Assembly (NCBI GenBank): GCA_018992685.1
Contig: JACVGT010000003.1
Location: 156,585-220,584, forward strand
Direction of reading: 5' to 3'
Length of the DNA: 64,000 nt
DNA from: Theionarchaea archaeon
GTDB lineage: Archaea > Methanobacteriota_B > Thermococci > Methanofastidiosales > SZ-28-30
The stretch's first letter is position 1; the number at the start of each line of letters is the position of its first letter. A program made the translations under genes and the position numbers. A model generated the notes under the pieces. The model searched no databases, was not told the DNA's origin, and was given only the letters and a program-made list of their open reading frames with translations. Below, piece after piece: positions 1 to 11,031 of the stretch.

Positions 1-446
1 CTAGGAAGTATATAACACTTATCGTGTACATATATGCATATATAGCTTCGATAGCGCAAGGACTGATTCTTGACGGAAGAGGAATGACGTTCTCCAAAAC
101 CCATTATACTCTCAGATCAGGATGCTCGTCCTAGACAAGGAGAGGAGTAACGTATGTCATGGCAACGACATACTCTGAACCTCGACCATGCCAGACACCA
201 ACGTGTATGAGCTGACAGGATCCTTTTCTGGGCAGGAATCGAGACCGGGTCATGGGCCGGGACTTCAACCAAAAGGGTGGTGAGTTGATGATTTTCTTTT
301 TAATTCTCCCAAAACATCATTCTGCGGATTTTCAGGACCATGTGGCACAGGCAAGGCAACTACCACCACACTGACCCCAGAATTGATGCATCCTTCAACA
401 TTTCCAAATAGAAAAGCATATAAACTTCTGTGATACAAAAAAAGAG

Positions 447-2351
447 ATGATGCTCAAAAAGAGAGTCTGGATTGCCTTTCTTGTAGTGGTTCTCATTCTA
501 TCTTTGATTCCTGTCTATGGAGACCCTGCTGAACCAAGAAACGACATTAGCACAGCAGATACCAGAGTCTTCGATCTCATAAATAAGCTTGACTGGGGCT
601 ACGGCAAGAATGGAGAACATCGCCAGAGTCTGCTGATGGCTGGCCATCTCCTCTGGATGGCATATCAAGATGAAAACTGGGATGACAAGGACCCTCAGAA
701 ACCCAAGGGACCTCTGGAAAAGGCCTTCATTCTGGGCGCAATAGATGATGCCTTGGAAGCGTTGAACCGATTCTCAAAAGACAGTCAGGGAAAGCCGCGG
801 CGTCTCGATGCTGATGATGGTGTAAACACCGCGTTCCACCAGTGGGTGGCTGAAATCATTGAAAGGCTGGAAAGCGCCAAGAAAGAACTGGAAAAAAACT
901 TCTATGGGACTCCTCAGCACCTGAAGGATGCTCTCAAGGGACTTGTGGACATCTGGTCAGGGAAATCAGAAGCTTCCAGCAGTGCAAAGAAGGCAGGCGA
1001 GGACGCGCAGGAAAACCTCTGTCAGTGGGATGCAAACCCACAGCCCTCACCTGGAACTACTCCCACTCCTCCGTGGACACCGCCCAAAAAAGACGGAAAG
1101 CCGGTGCCAACTAGGGTAGGTGGAGATGAGGTACCGGTACCAAAACGCAGGCTGCACCTGGATCTTCAGAAACTTCTCATTGAGATCTTCAAGAAGAACG
1201 AGAGGAATATCAGGAACCTCCCCAAGTGGCTCGAACGAAATCCGACTAACATGAAAGACCATGCTGGCACTGTAGCAGATGAAGCCCTCAAGCTGCTGAA
1301 GATTCTCAGGGCAATTGCCCGATTATTGGATGTCCCCTTGAAACCCATCGCATTGTACAAGAATGTTTACGTGTACACAGACCCTCAAGGAGGATGGGGT
1401 CGGTTTCCAGGAGGGACGCCCGTGTCAACAGGATCGGCTGGCGCAGATATTGAGACAGTCATTGTGGATTCAAGAGGACCGGATTTATCTGTGTACTTTG
1501 CAATGAACGGGACTGTAGAGGAAAAAGACGGAAAGGAAATCAGTTTGCTCATTGATCGAGATTCTGATTCCAGTACTGGCTCTAGTGAAGCCATCTATGG
1601 CGGACTGGGGATAGACACATCCGTGGGATTGTACTGTTCAGCCTCCTCTCCTGCTCAGTGGAACCTGCAAGTGTGGGAGATAACAAACGGGGAATGGGTC
1701 ATGATTGAGGAACTGGATTCCTCTCTGTGGGACATATCAGACAATGTGGTGGAGTTCACTGTACCTGATTTTGAGGAAATGCTGGGAATCGAGACGCACT
1801 TTTTCAGCTGGATAGCAATGGCCTATGAGGACGGTAATGTAGATATGGGCCCGGATGAACCAGTTATATCCTTTTCTCAGGTGTTGCCTGAAGCTTTCAG
1901 CGTGCTGGCTCAGGGAGCAGACTATGATCTCAATCAGGATTTCGCCAGGTACTTCTCTGAGTATACTACAGATACTGATGCTGTATTCAAGGTTCACCTG
2001 GGAGGTTCTGCCATACACGAAGGGTTGTGGAGGAAGTACGGTGCCTTCTTCATGAAGGACGAGGGAGGACATTATTCCAGAATAGTCTACGAAGAGGAGG
2101 AGTACCAAGGTGCATGGGGAGAGGTAGACTACTGCATTCTGGTCTTTGAGGTGACCCGAGAGGGCATAGCAGTGAACGTTGCAGGTATTACCCGTTATGG
2201 AACGAGGGGTGGACTGCAGTGGTTAATGGAACACTGGGACGTTGTGACGCCATCTGAGGAGGCCCCGTTGGTGTTGATCTTGGAGTGGGCTGACGAAAAC
2301 CACAATGGGTCAGTAGATTCTGAGGAAACAGTGGAGATCAAAGTGATCTAA
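447..2351 (+). CDS. Secreted/exported hypothetical protein (signal peptide, Pro-rich linker)
   Basis: 634-aa ORF; N-terminal MMLKKRVWIAFLVVVLILSLIPVYG resembles a signal peptide; Pro/Thr-rich linker PSPGTTPTPPWTPPKK. Confidence 0.8.
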   Translation: MMLKKRVWIAFLVVVLILSLIPVYGDPAEPRNDISTADTRVFDLINKLDWGYGKNGEHRQSLLMAGHLLWMAYQDENWDDKDPQKPKGPLEKAFILGAIDDALEALNRFSKDSQGKPRRLDADDGVNTAFHQWVAEIIERLESAKKELEKNFYGTPQHLKDALKGLVDIWSGKSEASSSAKKAGEDAQENLCQWDANPQPSPGTTPTPPWTPPKKDGKPVPTRVGGDEVPVPKRRLHLDLQKLLIEIFKKNERNIRNLPKWLERNPTNMKDHAGTVADEALKLLKILRAIARLLDVPLKPIALYKNVYVYTDPQGGWGRFPGGTPVSTGSAGADIETVIVDSRGPDLSVYFAMNGTVEEKDGKEISLLIDRDSDSSTGSSEAIYGGLGIDTSVGLYCSASSPAQWNLQVWEITNGEWVMIEELDSSLWDISDNVVEFTVPDFEEMLGIETHFFSWIAMAYEDGNVDMGPDEPVISFSQVLPEAFSVLAQGADYDLNQDFARYFSEYTTDTDAVFKVHLGGSAIHEGLWRKYGAFFMKDEGGHYSRIVYEEEEYQGAWGEVDYCILVFEVTREGIAVNVAGITRYGTRGGLQWLMEHWDVVTPSEEAPLVLILEWADENHNGSVDSEETVEIKVI

Positions 2352-2492
2352 CCTGGCGATGTACAGTGGAATGGGAGGAGACCTGCACCACCAAAGGTGA
2401 ACAGAAAGTATGGAGTGTTCTGTTTCATCCCCCCCTTGTGGAAATCCTTAAAACATACAGGCCACCAGGAGTTATCAAGAGATGAAGATCCA

Positions 2493-3470
2493 ATGCAATC
2501 TGTCATTGAAACTCAATCCCTGACCAAAATCTTCAACCAGAAGACCATAGCAGTTAATGATCTCTATTTAACAGTTCCTGAGAACTCAATCTACGGATTT
2601 CTAGGGCCAAATGGGGCCGGAAAGACCACCACGATCAAGCTGATGCTGGGATTGATTCGTCCATCTGCGGGATCCGTCCGCATGTTTGGTGCCCCAGTGA
2701 GAATGGATTCTTCAGATGTGAGACGGAGAATTGGCTATTTGCCCACACAGCCCGGGTTCCCTGATGCCATGACTCCCATAACCTATCTGGACTTCATTGG
2801 CAAAGTGTTCGGCATTCCCAGACAGGTTCGGATACCACGGATCACGGAATTGATTCGGAGCGTTGATCTGCTGCCTCTGTCTTCTTCAGAAATCAAGAGG
2901 TTCTCCACCGGTGAGATTACTCGAATCGCAATGGCTGCATGCTTGATAAACGATCCAGAACTCCTCATACTGGATGAACCAACGCTGGGACTGGATCCTA
3001 TAGGGCGGGCATCCACGGTCAAACTCATCACAGAGCTGGGAAACAGGGAAGGAAAGACCGTCTTTGTTTCTTCTCACATTCTGGCTGACATCGAACGGTT
3101 CTGTACCCATGTTGGCATCATAAACAGTGGCAAGCTCATATTCAACGGGACTGTTACTGAAGTGAAGAAACTCATCAGAACCAATACGGTGGAATTACAG
3201 GTTGAAGGCAAAACAGAGTCATTTCTTTCAGAATTGGAAGCGATTCCTCATATTACGAATGTACAATCACTCAGGCACGCCATAAGGATTAGCATTGATC
3301 CTCAGTACCACTCTGAGACACTGTTGGACATTTTCAAGATCTTGATTGAGAGGAACCTCGAGTTGGTCTCCCTCAATTTGGGATCCGAAACTCTTGAAGA
3401 AGCATTTCTGGATTTGCTGGAGGAGGAGAAGTCACATGGATTTTTACGAGCAATCTCAAGAAGGGCGTAG
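2493..3470 (+). CDS. ABC transporter ATP-binding protein
   Basis: Walker A GPNGAGKTT, LLILDEPTLGLDP Walker B, FSTGE signature; start set at internal ATG 2493 (MQSVIETQSLTKIF). Confidence 0.93.
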   Translation: MQSVIETQSLTKIFNQKTIAVNDLYLTVPENSIYGFLGPNGAGKTTTIKLMLGLIRPSAGSVRMFGAPVRMDSSDVRRRIGYLPTQPGFPDAMTPITYLDFIGKVFGIPRQVRIPRITELIRSVDLLPLSSSEIKRFSTGEITRIAMAACLINDPELLILDEPTLGLDPIGRASTVKLITELGNREGKTVFVSSHILADIERFCTHVGIINSGKLIFNGTVTEVKKLIRTNTVELQVEGKTESFLSELEAIPHITNVQSLRHAIRISIDPQYHSETLLDIFKILIERNLELVSLNLGSETLEEAFLDLLEEEKSHGFLRAISRRA

Positions 3471-4194
3471 TATTCGACATCATCTGGAGCGAAATGTCTT
3501 TCTGGTCTTATTCAATCATGAGATACGATCAGGATTCAGGAATCCTCTACAGAGGGGATGGATTGCTGCGATCCTCTTTCTTGGATCACTTCTTACTCTT
3601 GGTAGCAAGAACCTGGAGGCCATCAGTGCGCTACTGGTTCTGTTCATCTTTTTCGGGAGTATTGTCACACTTGTACTTTCCTCATTTTCTATATCAGGGG
3701 AGATAAATAGAATTGCAGACTCTCTGTTAAGCAAATCAGTGAAGCGCTGGGAATATGTACTCTCCAAGACGGTATCACAGGCTGTGATTGTAGCAGTGGT
3801 ATACCTGCTGGGAGTCTTGCTGCAGGTAGGAATCCTGTGGAGACTTAATTTCCTCCCAGAACTCTTGGATTATGGGAACCTATTCTTCTTCATTATGCTT
3901 GTGGGACTTGTTCTGATATTCTTTTCTTCTGCTGGCGTGATGTTTTCTTCCTTGTTTTCGAGAACAGTGCTCTCACTTCTTTCAGGGTTCATTGTGTGGT
4001 TTCTCCTCGTATTTCTCTTCCTGGCCACGGGGTGGAACTTCATGTACTCACCAGTGGAGATTTTTGAGCATTTTCTGCCCATCCTGGAGGGTTCGTGGGA
4101 TGTTGAATTCTGGAAGATAATCCTCTTCTATGCGGGTTCTTCGTGTGTGTTCTCCCTTGTTTCGTTATTGTGGTTCTACCAGAGGGATCTGTGA
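3436..4194 (+). CDS. ABC transporter permease (ABC-2-like membrane protein)
   Basis: Overlaps the ATPase gene; about 6 hydrophobic segments; likely start ATG 3436 (MDFYEQSQEG). Confidence 0.8.
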   Translation: MDFYEQSQEGRSIRHHLERNVFLVLFNHEIRSGFRNPLQRGWIAAILFLGSLLTLGSKNLEAISALLVLFIFFGSIVTLVLSSFSISGEINRIADSLLSKSVKRWEYVLSKTVSQAVIVAVVYLLGVLLQVGILWRLNFLPELLDYGNLFFFIMLVGLVLIFFSSAGVMFSSLFSRTVLSLLSGFIVWFLLVFLFLATGWNFMYSPVEIFEHFLPILEGSWDVEFWKIILFYAGSSCVFSLVSLLWFYQRDL

Positions 4195-4478
4195 AACCGT
4201 GGATTCTGAACATTGTGGGTGATACACTGAGCATGAAGGATGCAGCTCCCCAGAAATTGACAGAGTGTGGTGATACACACAAGGAATGGTGAAGAGCAGC
4301 GATTGGCGGGCAGCCCCTCCCTCATCGGGTAGGAAGACGAGTGGGTCCCAGCCTGATCTTGAAAGAATTCCTCGGCTCTGCTCTGAAAGAAAAGTATGTT
4401 ACGATTCAGAAGCAGCGAGCCTACTAGAAGAGAAAGCAGAAGATAAGTAGTTGTTCTCTGTTCATTTCAGGCTCAAAT

Positions 4479-5294
4479 TCATCCATGAGCCAGTTCTTTT
4501 GTGCCAACAAAGATTCCATATCCAAAATAGTCAAACACGTTCAATGGTATTTTCGTTGCCTCTATTGTCATCTCTTTGATTACTTTTCTGTAGACAGGGT
4601 CTGTGAAGAACAGCGAGACGAGTCTCCCCCATGGTTTGATTACGTCTTTGAGACTTACCATCTTGAGTTCATTGCTGAACTGGGAGAGATATGCAGTCTT
4701 GCGGGGACTCGCTACAACGACATGTAGTCCGGCTCCTTCTAACAGTGTTTCCCAACCGTCAGGTGACTCTGGCTCAACTCCCATTATTCTGGAGAAGGAC
4801 TTCACAAGACTATCAGGGGGTGGAGTTATCCAGGTAGTCTCATTGATCCCAACAAATCCTCCTGTTTTGACCACACGTCCATACTCACTCATTGCTCTTT
4901 CCTTGTCAGGGACAAATGCGGTGACAGACTCACTCACAACAGCATCGAACTGATTATCTTCAAAAGGGAGATTCATAGCATCTGCCACCTGGACCTCAAC
5001 CGCCTCTTCAACACCTTCCTCTTGTGCTCTTTCCCTCGAACGAATTACCATCTCTTCTCGAATATCCACTGCTGCAACGGTACAACCATAGGTCTTTGCC
5101 ATGAAACATGCTGCACTTCCTACGCCGCATCCAACGTCCAGCACATACGAATCTCTTCCAACATGGCATGATTCAGCCAGATCCTGCGTGGCTTCCAATC
5201 CACCCATGTGGTTTGTAATTCCCAGTAAGGATTGCAGCTCAAAATATGATTTCTTCAGATCTACCTGCTGGCTAAAACCCTTCGTTTTCATCAC
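4479..5294 (-). CDS. Class I SAM-dependent methyltransferase
   Basis: Motif I VLDVGCGVGSAACFMA; NQFDAVVSESVTAFVPD. Confidence 0.9.
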   Translation of the reverse strand: MMKTKGFSQQVDLKKSYFELQSLLGITNHMGGLEATQDLAESCHVGRDSYVLDVGCGVGSAACFMAKTYGCTVAAVDIREEMVIRSRERAQEEGVEEAVEVQVADAMNLPFEDNQFDAVVSESVTAFVPDKERAMSEYGRVVKTGGFVGINETTWITPPPDSLVKSFSRIMGVEPESPDGWETLLEGAGLHVVVASPRKTAYLSQFSNELKMVSLKDVIKPWGRLVSLFFTDPVYRKVIKEMTIEATKIPLNVFDYFGYGIFVGTKELAHG

Positions 5295-5704
5295 CTTCTG
5301 TATGAGGTTTTAGCATTTAAATCTTTGTTTGAAGAACACATGAATATGTATTCACATATTTCTGACCTGACCTGACCTGACTGTCTCCCGTTCTCTATGA
5401 CTCTGGAACGTGCAGGAACGATGATGTTCACTTCCACGACGTGAAATGTAGCTCCATTCAAAGTCTCTTGGAACCGCATGTCAGGTTTGCACTATTTCGT
5501 GCAAACCCAGCGTATTTATCTCTGTACATCATGCTTCTTGTGGAAAGTGAAATGCCTTTCGGCGCAGGGAACAAGGTCTTTCACCGCTTTTCCTCCTTTT
5601 CCTTTTTTTTGGGCTGTCTTCAATCTAGCCGGCATCTGCCTCTCCAGGTGAACCTTCTTATCAGACATCAAAACAGTTATATATACACGTGTAAAGGGTG
5701 ATAT

Positions 5705-6181
5705 ATGTTAAAGAAGAAAGGAGTCAAGATTACGGAGAGACAATACGAATTGGTGAAGATGTTTGAGAAACAGGGTTCAGTCCACAAAGTATGCACAGTT
5801 ACCACCAGCCAGGCAGATCTCTCCAAGAAACTGGGCATTACCAGGCAGGCATTACATACACATCTCAAGAGTCTGAAAGATGAAGGCCTCATCAGAACAG
5901 GGAGAGGATTCATCGATCTCACAGAAAAAGCTCTGGAATTTCTGGAAACCAGAACAGGTGAAGCCTACATCGTCATCAGAACAGACCCTCAGAGAAGAAG
6001 AGAAGTTCTCAACAATGTGTCCCAACTGGAATTTCACAAATTATGCAGGACCACGGGGGATGCAGATATCATTATTACAGTAGAAAGAAAGAATTTGGAC
6101 AACGCTATAGAAGAAATTCAGAAAATGGAAGGAATAAGAGAAGCTACCACCCATATCCTTTTGGAATGCAGATGGGAGTAA
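5705..6181 (+). CDS. HTH transcriptional regulator with Lrp/AsnC-like effector domain
   Basis: N-terminal HTH (DLSKKLGITRQALHTHLKSLKDEGLI); C-terminal ligand-binding-like domain (AYIVIRTDPQRRREV...TGDADIIITVE). Confidence 0.8.
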   Translation: MLKKKGVKITERQYELVKMFEKQGSVHKVCTVTTSQADLSKKLGITRQALHTHLKSLKDEGLIRTGRGFIDLTEKALEFLETRTGEAYIVIRTDPQRRREVLNNVSQLEFHKLCRTTGDADIIITVERKNLDNAIEEIQKMEGIREATTHILLECRWE

Positions 6182-6211
6182 CTCACGGTGCCTTCAGACC
6201 TCTGCGTGTCG

Positions 6212-6805
6212 TCAGGATTTCTTGAGCAATTCCCGTATTCTCTTTCCCATACTCTCACAGGTTTGAACGGCCAGAGGATCTTTCTTCACAAACCGCCATC
6301 CATCATCTTTCTGCAGGCTACCAGCTACAAAGAACCCTTCTGAGACGGGATCTTCACAGGTGCCAAATACCAGCATCCCGTGCCCGAGAGCAAAGTTTAC
6401 GAGACTGGAAGCCACCATTTCCTGACCACCATTTCTCAGTCCCGCGTGGGTAATAACTGCACAGTATTTGTTCTTGAGTCTTGTACTCTGCATTTTCATT
6501 GTTCTGGACCGGTCAATGAAGGTCTTCATCACGGCGGGAACTTGTCCAAAGTAGGAGGGTGCACCCAATATGATGCAGTCCGCCTCAAGCAACGCATGTT
6601 CAATTCTGGTCATGTCATCCTCTTTGGGGCATCTGCGTTCTCTCACACAGAGATCGCAACCATCACAGTTCTGTATCGTGTACTCTGATAGATAGATAAT
6701 GTCAGTTTCAATGGAGGGGTCTTCCACTGCTGAGAGGACCTCCTCTACCAAGAAGGATGTATTCCCTTTCTTTCTGGGACTTCCCACGACACCAACTACT
6801 TTCAT
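6212..6805 (-). CDS. Flavodoxin-fold NAD(P)H-dependent oxidoreductase / iron-sulfur flavoprotein-like
   Basis: VVGSPRKKGNTSFLVEEVL; CDGCDLCVRERRCPKEDDM; GAPSYFGQVPAVMKTFIDRS. Confidence 0.9.
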   Translation of the reverse strand: MKVVGVVGSPRKKGNTSFLVEEVLSAVEDPSIETDIIYLSEYTIQNCDGCDLCVRERRCPKEDDMTRIEHALLEADCIILGAPSYFGQVPAVMKTFIDRSRTMKMQSTRLKNKYCAVITHAGLRNGGQEMVASSLVNFALGHGMLVFGTCEDPVSEGFFVAGSLQKDDGWRFVKKDPLAVQTCESMGKRIRELLKKS

Positions 6806-6995
6806 GCAGTATGTGTTCTTCTAATTCTTTTAAATGTGTCGTGTTGCACCTGCAACACTGATGAAAAGAGTCATCGGAGCCCGCCGGGCAGAACAACAAA
6901 ACACTCTTGGAACCAGGGTCGGCACATATCTCTCGGGCTCCTATCTCATCTTATCTTTAGAAACATTTATATGAGGAGACTGCATAGGAGGCCCA

Positions 6996-7244
6996 ATGAA
7001 AATGTGCTGGGAACTCAATGAGGGCTGCGTGTGCAAATGGATGCACCCCTCGGAAGCACCTTGTCCAGCGTTCAGGGATCGAAAAGGATGCTGGGAAATC
7101 GATTGGATTGGTATTATTTCCAACCTGCCCCCCGATAAAAGAGAATACTGGAAGAAATTTATGAAGAAGTGTGCAGGCTGTCCCGTCTATCAAGAACACA
7201 AGGAAGAGAAGGACCAGACATTAGAGAAGGTTGAGTCATTATAG
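6996..7244 (+). CDS. Small Cys-rich protein, two-CW domain-like
   Basis: MKMCWELNEGCVCKW...GCWEIDW...CAGCPVY: paired CWE motifs. Confidence 0.7.
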   Translation: MKMCWELNEGCVCKWMHPSEAPCPAFRDRKGCWEIDWIGIISNLPPDKREYWKKFMKKCAGCPVYQEHKEEKDQTLEKVESL

Positions 7245-7431
7245 CAGGCGATGCTGCGGCGAGCGGGGAGAGAATTTTGGAATCGTCTAAAATAGAGGTA
7301 GCGAATTCTTCATGAAAATCGAGGATTGAGTTTTTCATGACTTCCTGGTTTTCTGATCTGCCCACATGTATTAGAGGGACATTCTCATCTGCGACTCTTT
7401 CACGTTAATTCTCCGGCAGATCTCCTCAGAA

Positions 7432-9024
7432 CTACAACATCCCCTTCATGGCCAATTCCTGCCGCAGGTATTTGAACGGCAAACTTCCTGCCCGGAGCAG
7501 AACGTCATGAAATGCTTGTTCCGAATAGGCCTTTCCCAGGTGGTTCTTAACGTCTTCTCGCAGTTCCAAAAGCATGTGCTTACCCAGAAGGTAGCTCAGG
7601 GGATAACCTGGGGTCTGCGTGTATCGCTTGACTTCTGCTTTCGCTGTGCTCAGTGACATTCCTGTCTCTCTCCGTAAGAAGGTCAGGGCCTGATCAAAGG
7701 TCATTGTCCTGCAGTGAAGACTCACATCTATGACAATCCTCACAGCCCGAAAGATAATGTCAACCGTCTGGACGAATTGGATTCTTGGGTCCCCAAGCCC
7801 ATGATATCGCATGATTTCTTCGCAGTAGTGGGCCCATCCTTCAATAAATTCAGGTGCAGTGCTGAGCTGTCGTACAAGAGAAGAATTCCGACTGGCCCAG
7901 ACGGCCTGCAAATGGTGTCCAGGATAGGCCTCATGGACAGACGTATTCACGATGGAGGACTTATCATGTTCGGTGAGAAGGTGATCATCCACAGGAGTGA
8001 CGAAGTAGATTCCCATTTGATCATCTTCGAAGGGTGCGGGGGGGAAATAAGCCGCTGTGGGGACTATGTGTCGCAAAAAGACGGGAGTTTCTTCCACAAC
8101 AAGGCGTTCTCCCCGGGGTAAGGAGGCTATCTGTTCACTGGTTACCAGGTCACGTACTTTCTCGATGGCTTCACCATACTGTCTGAATGCATCCTGGAAG
8201 GTGGAAGGATGGTCATCTCGTATCTGAGTCCTCACCTGCTCAACTGACAGCTGGGGGTCGATCCTGGAAGCCAGTATCTTGAGGTGCTCTTTTTCTTTCA
8301 AGAGGTACTCCTCCCCGAGATGAAGGATTTCATCTGCAGCCATTCCCAGCTCTCTGACCTCGAGCAACCTTTCAAAGAGAGGCCTTCCGAGAGTGGGTTC
8401 TCCTTCACAGAGTAGTTCAGACAGCCATTCCACATAGGAAGATAGAGCCTCAGCTGTCCTCGCAGAAGCTTCATCCAGATCGTCGGTCTCCACACCCTTT
8501 TGTTTCGCAGTGGAAGAGATGACCTGAAAGAAGAGAGGAAGAACAGTACACGATTCAACAGCCATGTCCCGCCATAATGCAGCAGGTGCAGAAATTCGAC
8601 TCTTGATCTCCCTAATGAATAAGGGACACTGCTGTAACCGGGCAGTGATAGACTCCAGCCGAGTTTCAAAAGGCGCGAATTCCCGGGAAAACAAGGGCAC
8701 GATAGCATAACCGATGATTGATGCACAATCAGGATCCCTTTCCCACATGCGAATTTCCTGCTCCTGGAAGAGATATTCTCTGGTAATTGAAATCATCAGG
8801 TCATAGTCAATCTGTTTCTCCCGTGACAGGTCTTTTCTGTCTATCACCTGCATTCTCTCGAGGTGTTCCGAGACTCCTTCAATGAAGACGGAATGAGATT
8901 CTCTGGTTCCAGAAGGCATTTTCTTATCATACTGATGCAGTCCAAATCCAGTGGCAAGGTCAGGCCTGAATTCCATAAGAGAGTAGAAGGCGTCACGTAC
9001 GGCGCTATCGAATTCATCATCCAT
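7432..9024 (-). CDS. DUF885-family metallopeptidase-like protein
   Basis: 530 aa; HEAYPGHHLQA and EGWAHYCEEIM motifs typical of DUF885. Confidence 0.88.
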   Translation of the reverse strand: MDDEFDSAVRDAFYSLMEFRPDLATGFGLHQYDKKMPSGTRESHSVFIEGVSEHLERMQVIDRKDLSREKQIDYDLMISITREYLFQEQEIRMWERDPDCASIIGYAIVPLFSREFAPFETRLESITARLQQCPLFIREIKSRISAPAALWRDMAVESCTVLPLFFQVISSTAKQKGVETDDLDEASARTAEALSSYVEWLSELLCEGEPTLGRPLFERLLEVRELGMAADEILHLGEEYLLKEKEHLKILASRIDPQLSVEQVRTQIRDDHPSTFQDAFRQYGEAIEKVRDLVTSEQIASLPRGERLVVEETPVFLRHIVPTAAYFPPAPFEDDQMGIYFVTPVDDHLLTEHDKSSIVNTSVHEAYPGHHLQAVWASRNSSLVRQLSTAPEFIEGWAHYCEEIMRYHGLGDPRIQFVQTVDIIFRAVRIVIDVSLHCRTMTFDQALTFLRRETGMSLSTAKAEVKRYTQTPGYPLSYLLGKHMLLELREDVKNHLGKAYSEQAFHDVLLRAGSLPFKYLRQELAMKGML

Positions 9025-9172
9025 AGCTTCCCTGTATTTGACACTATAAAAGTATTTACTTTGGGTTGTTCAGCATTAATTACTGCACAGATCTTGGCAT
9101 CGTAATGCTTATAAGGAACAGAGGCGTAGAATGTCAGCAACGCGTTCTTTGTCTCGTAAAGGAGGAATTGTG

Positions 9173-9529
9173 ATGAAACATACCATATGTCACATTGAAT
9201 GGTCTTCAACAGATCTTGAGAGAACAAAAAAGTTTCTTTCTGGGCTTTTCGAATGGGAATTCGAATATTGGGGAGAGAACTACTTGCTATTCAGCCCACC
9301 TGAGGGTGTGGGGGGAGGAATAGCACAAGTGGAGAACGTCAATCCGGGTGATTCTCCTCTGATTCATGTTGAAGTGGATGAGATCGAGCCATACCTAGAA
9401 AAAGCGAAGCAGCTGGGTGGGTGTGTGGCAGCCCCAAAGACAGAAATTCCTACGGTAGGGTGGTATGCAGTCCTCACCGACCCTGATGGGAATCTGGTAG
9501 GTCTCTTCCAAGGGATAAAGGAAGAATAA
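9173..9529 (+). CDS. VOC-family (glyoxalase-like) protein
   Basis: IEWSSTDLERTKKFLSGLFEWEFEYW; TDPDGNLVGLFQ; RBS ggagg upstream of ATG 9173. Confidence 0.85.
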   Translation: MKHTICHIEWSSTDLERTKKFLSGLFEWEFEYWGENYLLFSPPEGVGGGIAQVENVNPGDSPLIHVEVDEIEPYLEKAKQLGGCVAAPKTEIPTVGWYAVLTDPDGNLVGLFQGIKEE

Positions 9530-9717
9530 TTCCCTTTTTCTATTTTTACGTCCACAAAATGAGGAAGCAGATTGTTATCTGTGGTGTTTCTCTCTCTGTT
9601 GCAGCATTGTGAATGGTTCTGAAGACTGGTGCTAACTATGGAATGGCGTTCTGACGTGAATGGGACTCCAGGTGTGTCATGAACAATGTTTAAAAAGGGT
9701 GGACCGCACTCTTTCCC

Positions 9718-9936
9718 ATGTGCCTTGCAATTCCTGGCAAAGTCGTAGAGATTTCTGGGTCAGAGGGTACGGTAGATTTTGGCGGTGTCAAACAGAAGGT
9801 ACGAATAGATTTGATACTGGATTTGAAGCCGGGTGACTATGTCATAGTTCATACGGGGTTTGCAATCGAGAAGCTGGACGAAAAGGACGCTCTGGAAACT
9901 CTGGAATTGTGGAAAGAACTTGCAGAATACATGTGA
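9718..9936 (+). CDS. hypC: Hydrogenase assembly chaperone HypC/HupF
   Basis: MCLAIPGKVVEI N-terminus; VHTGFAIEKLDEKDA. Confidence 0.96.
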   Translation: MCLAIPGKVVEISGSEGTVDFGGVKQKVRIDLILDLKPGDYVIVHTGFAIEKLDEKDALETLELWKELAEYM

Positions 9937-9940
9937 TTTT

Positions 9941-10999
9941 ATGGTAGGAATAGGGTCAATGCTTGACGACATACGTGGCATAGCTTCTTCCCTGCCACAC
10001 ACCAAGATCATGCACGTATGTGGGACCCATGAACAGAGTATCGTCCAGTACGGGCTGCGTTCTTTGCTTCCTGATACGGTGGAGATCATTGCAGGACCCG
10101 GATGCCCGGTGTGTATTACACCCAAATATGACATAGACACTGCAGTGTTTTTGACCAAGAAAGGGATGGTGGTCACCACGTTTGGGGACATGTACAAGGT
10201 TCCGTCCACAGAGTCACTGTCCGATGCGAAGTCCAGGGGGGCAGATATTCGAATTGTGTACAGCATCAGCAATGCAGTGGAGATGGCAAGAAGAAATCCA
10301 GGAAAAGAGATCGTCCATTTTGGGATTGGGTTTGAGACGACAGCACCCACGACAGCACTTGTGGTGAGAGATGCACCGGAGAATTTCTCTGTGCTGTGCT
10401 GCCACCGATTGATACCTCCTGCACTCTTGTTCCTTCTGGGACTGGGTGCTATTGACATTCAGGGGTTCATCAATCCAGGCCATGTTTCTGCAATCATTGG
10501 ATCGAAACCCTACAGGGTGATATCTGAAAAATATAGGATTCCTCAGGTGGTGGCAGGGTTTGAGGCTGAGGATCTTGTGAGGGGTATCCTGATGCTATTG
10601 AACCAGTTACGAGAGGGAAAGGCAGAAGTTGAAAACGAATACACCAGGGTTGTAAAAGAAGAGGGGAACGTGGTAGCCCAGAAGGTCATGGAGGAGGTTT
10701 TCGAGGTAGTGGATGCTGATTGGAGAGCATTGCCCAGGATTCCGGGTTCTGGATATGAGTTATCGGAGAAGTATGAGGAGCAGAACGCGCGACGGAAGTT
10801 CGAGGATTTGCTGGAGGATTTTGTCTTTGAGGATAGCGAGCCCAAGGGATGTCGGTGTGGTGAGGTTCTGCGGGGTCTGGTCTATCCTGAGGAATGTCCT
10901 CTGTTCAGGAAGGTGTGCACTCCTGTGAACCCTGTGGGGCCATGCATGGTATCCAGGGAAGGTTCCTGCAGCATCAAATATCGGTATGGTCGGGAATAG
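9941..10999 (+). CDS. hypD: Hydrogenase formation protein HypD
   Basis: KIMHVCGTHEQSIVQYGLRSLLP; GPGCPVCITP; FGIGFETTAPTTAL; C-terminal GCRCGEVLRG. Confidence 0.96.
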   Translation: MVGIGSMLDDIRGIASSLPHTKIMHVCGTHEQSIVQYGLRSLLPDTVEIIAGPGCPVCITPKYDIDTAVFLTKKGMVVTTFGDMYKVPSTESLSDAKSRGADIRIVYSISNAVEMARRNPGKEIVHFGIGFETTAPTTALVVRDAPENFSVLCCHRLIPPALLFLLGLGAIDIQGFINPGHVSAIIGSKPYRVISEKYRIPQVVAGFEAEDLVRGILMLLNQLREGKAEVENEYTRVVKEEGNVVAQKVMEEVFEVVDADWRALPRIPGSGYELSEKYEEQNARRKFEDLLEDFVFEDSEPKGCRCGEVLRGLVYPEECPLFRKVCTPVNPVGPCMVSREGSCSIKYRYGRE

Positions 11000-11031
11000 G
11001 AGAATCAGTTATTGATTTGACTGTACTGGGA

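Noticed and set aside
5361-5383. TGACC x3 short tandem repeat upstream of the methyltransferase
   Set aside because: Only three 5-bp units; too short to claim function.
9760-10458. 232-aa minus-strand ORF
   Set aside because: Antisense to hypC/hypD, which are unambiguous.
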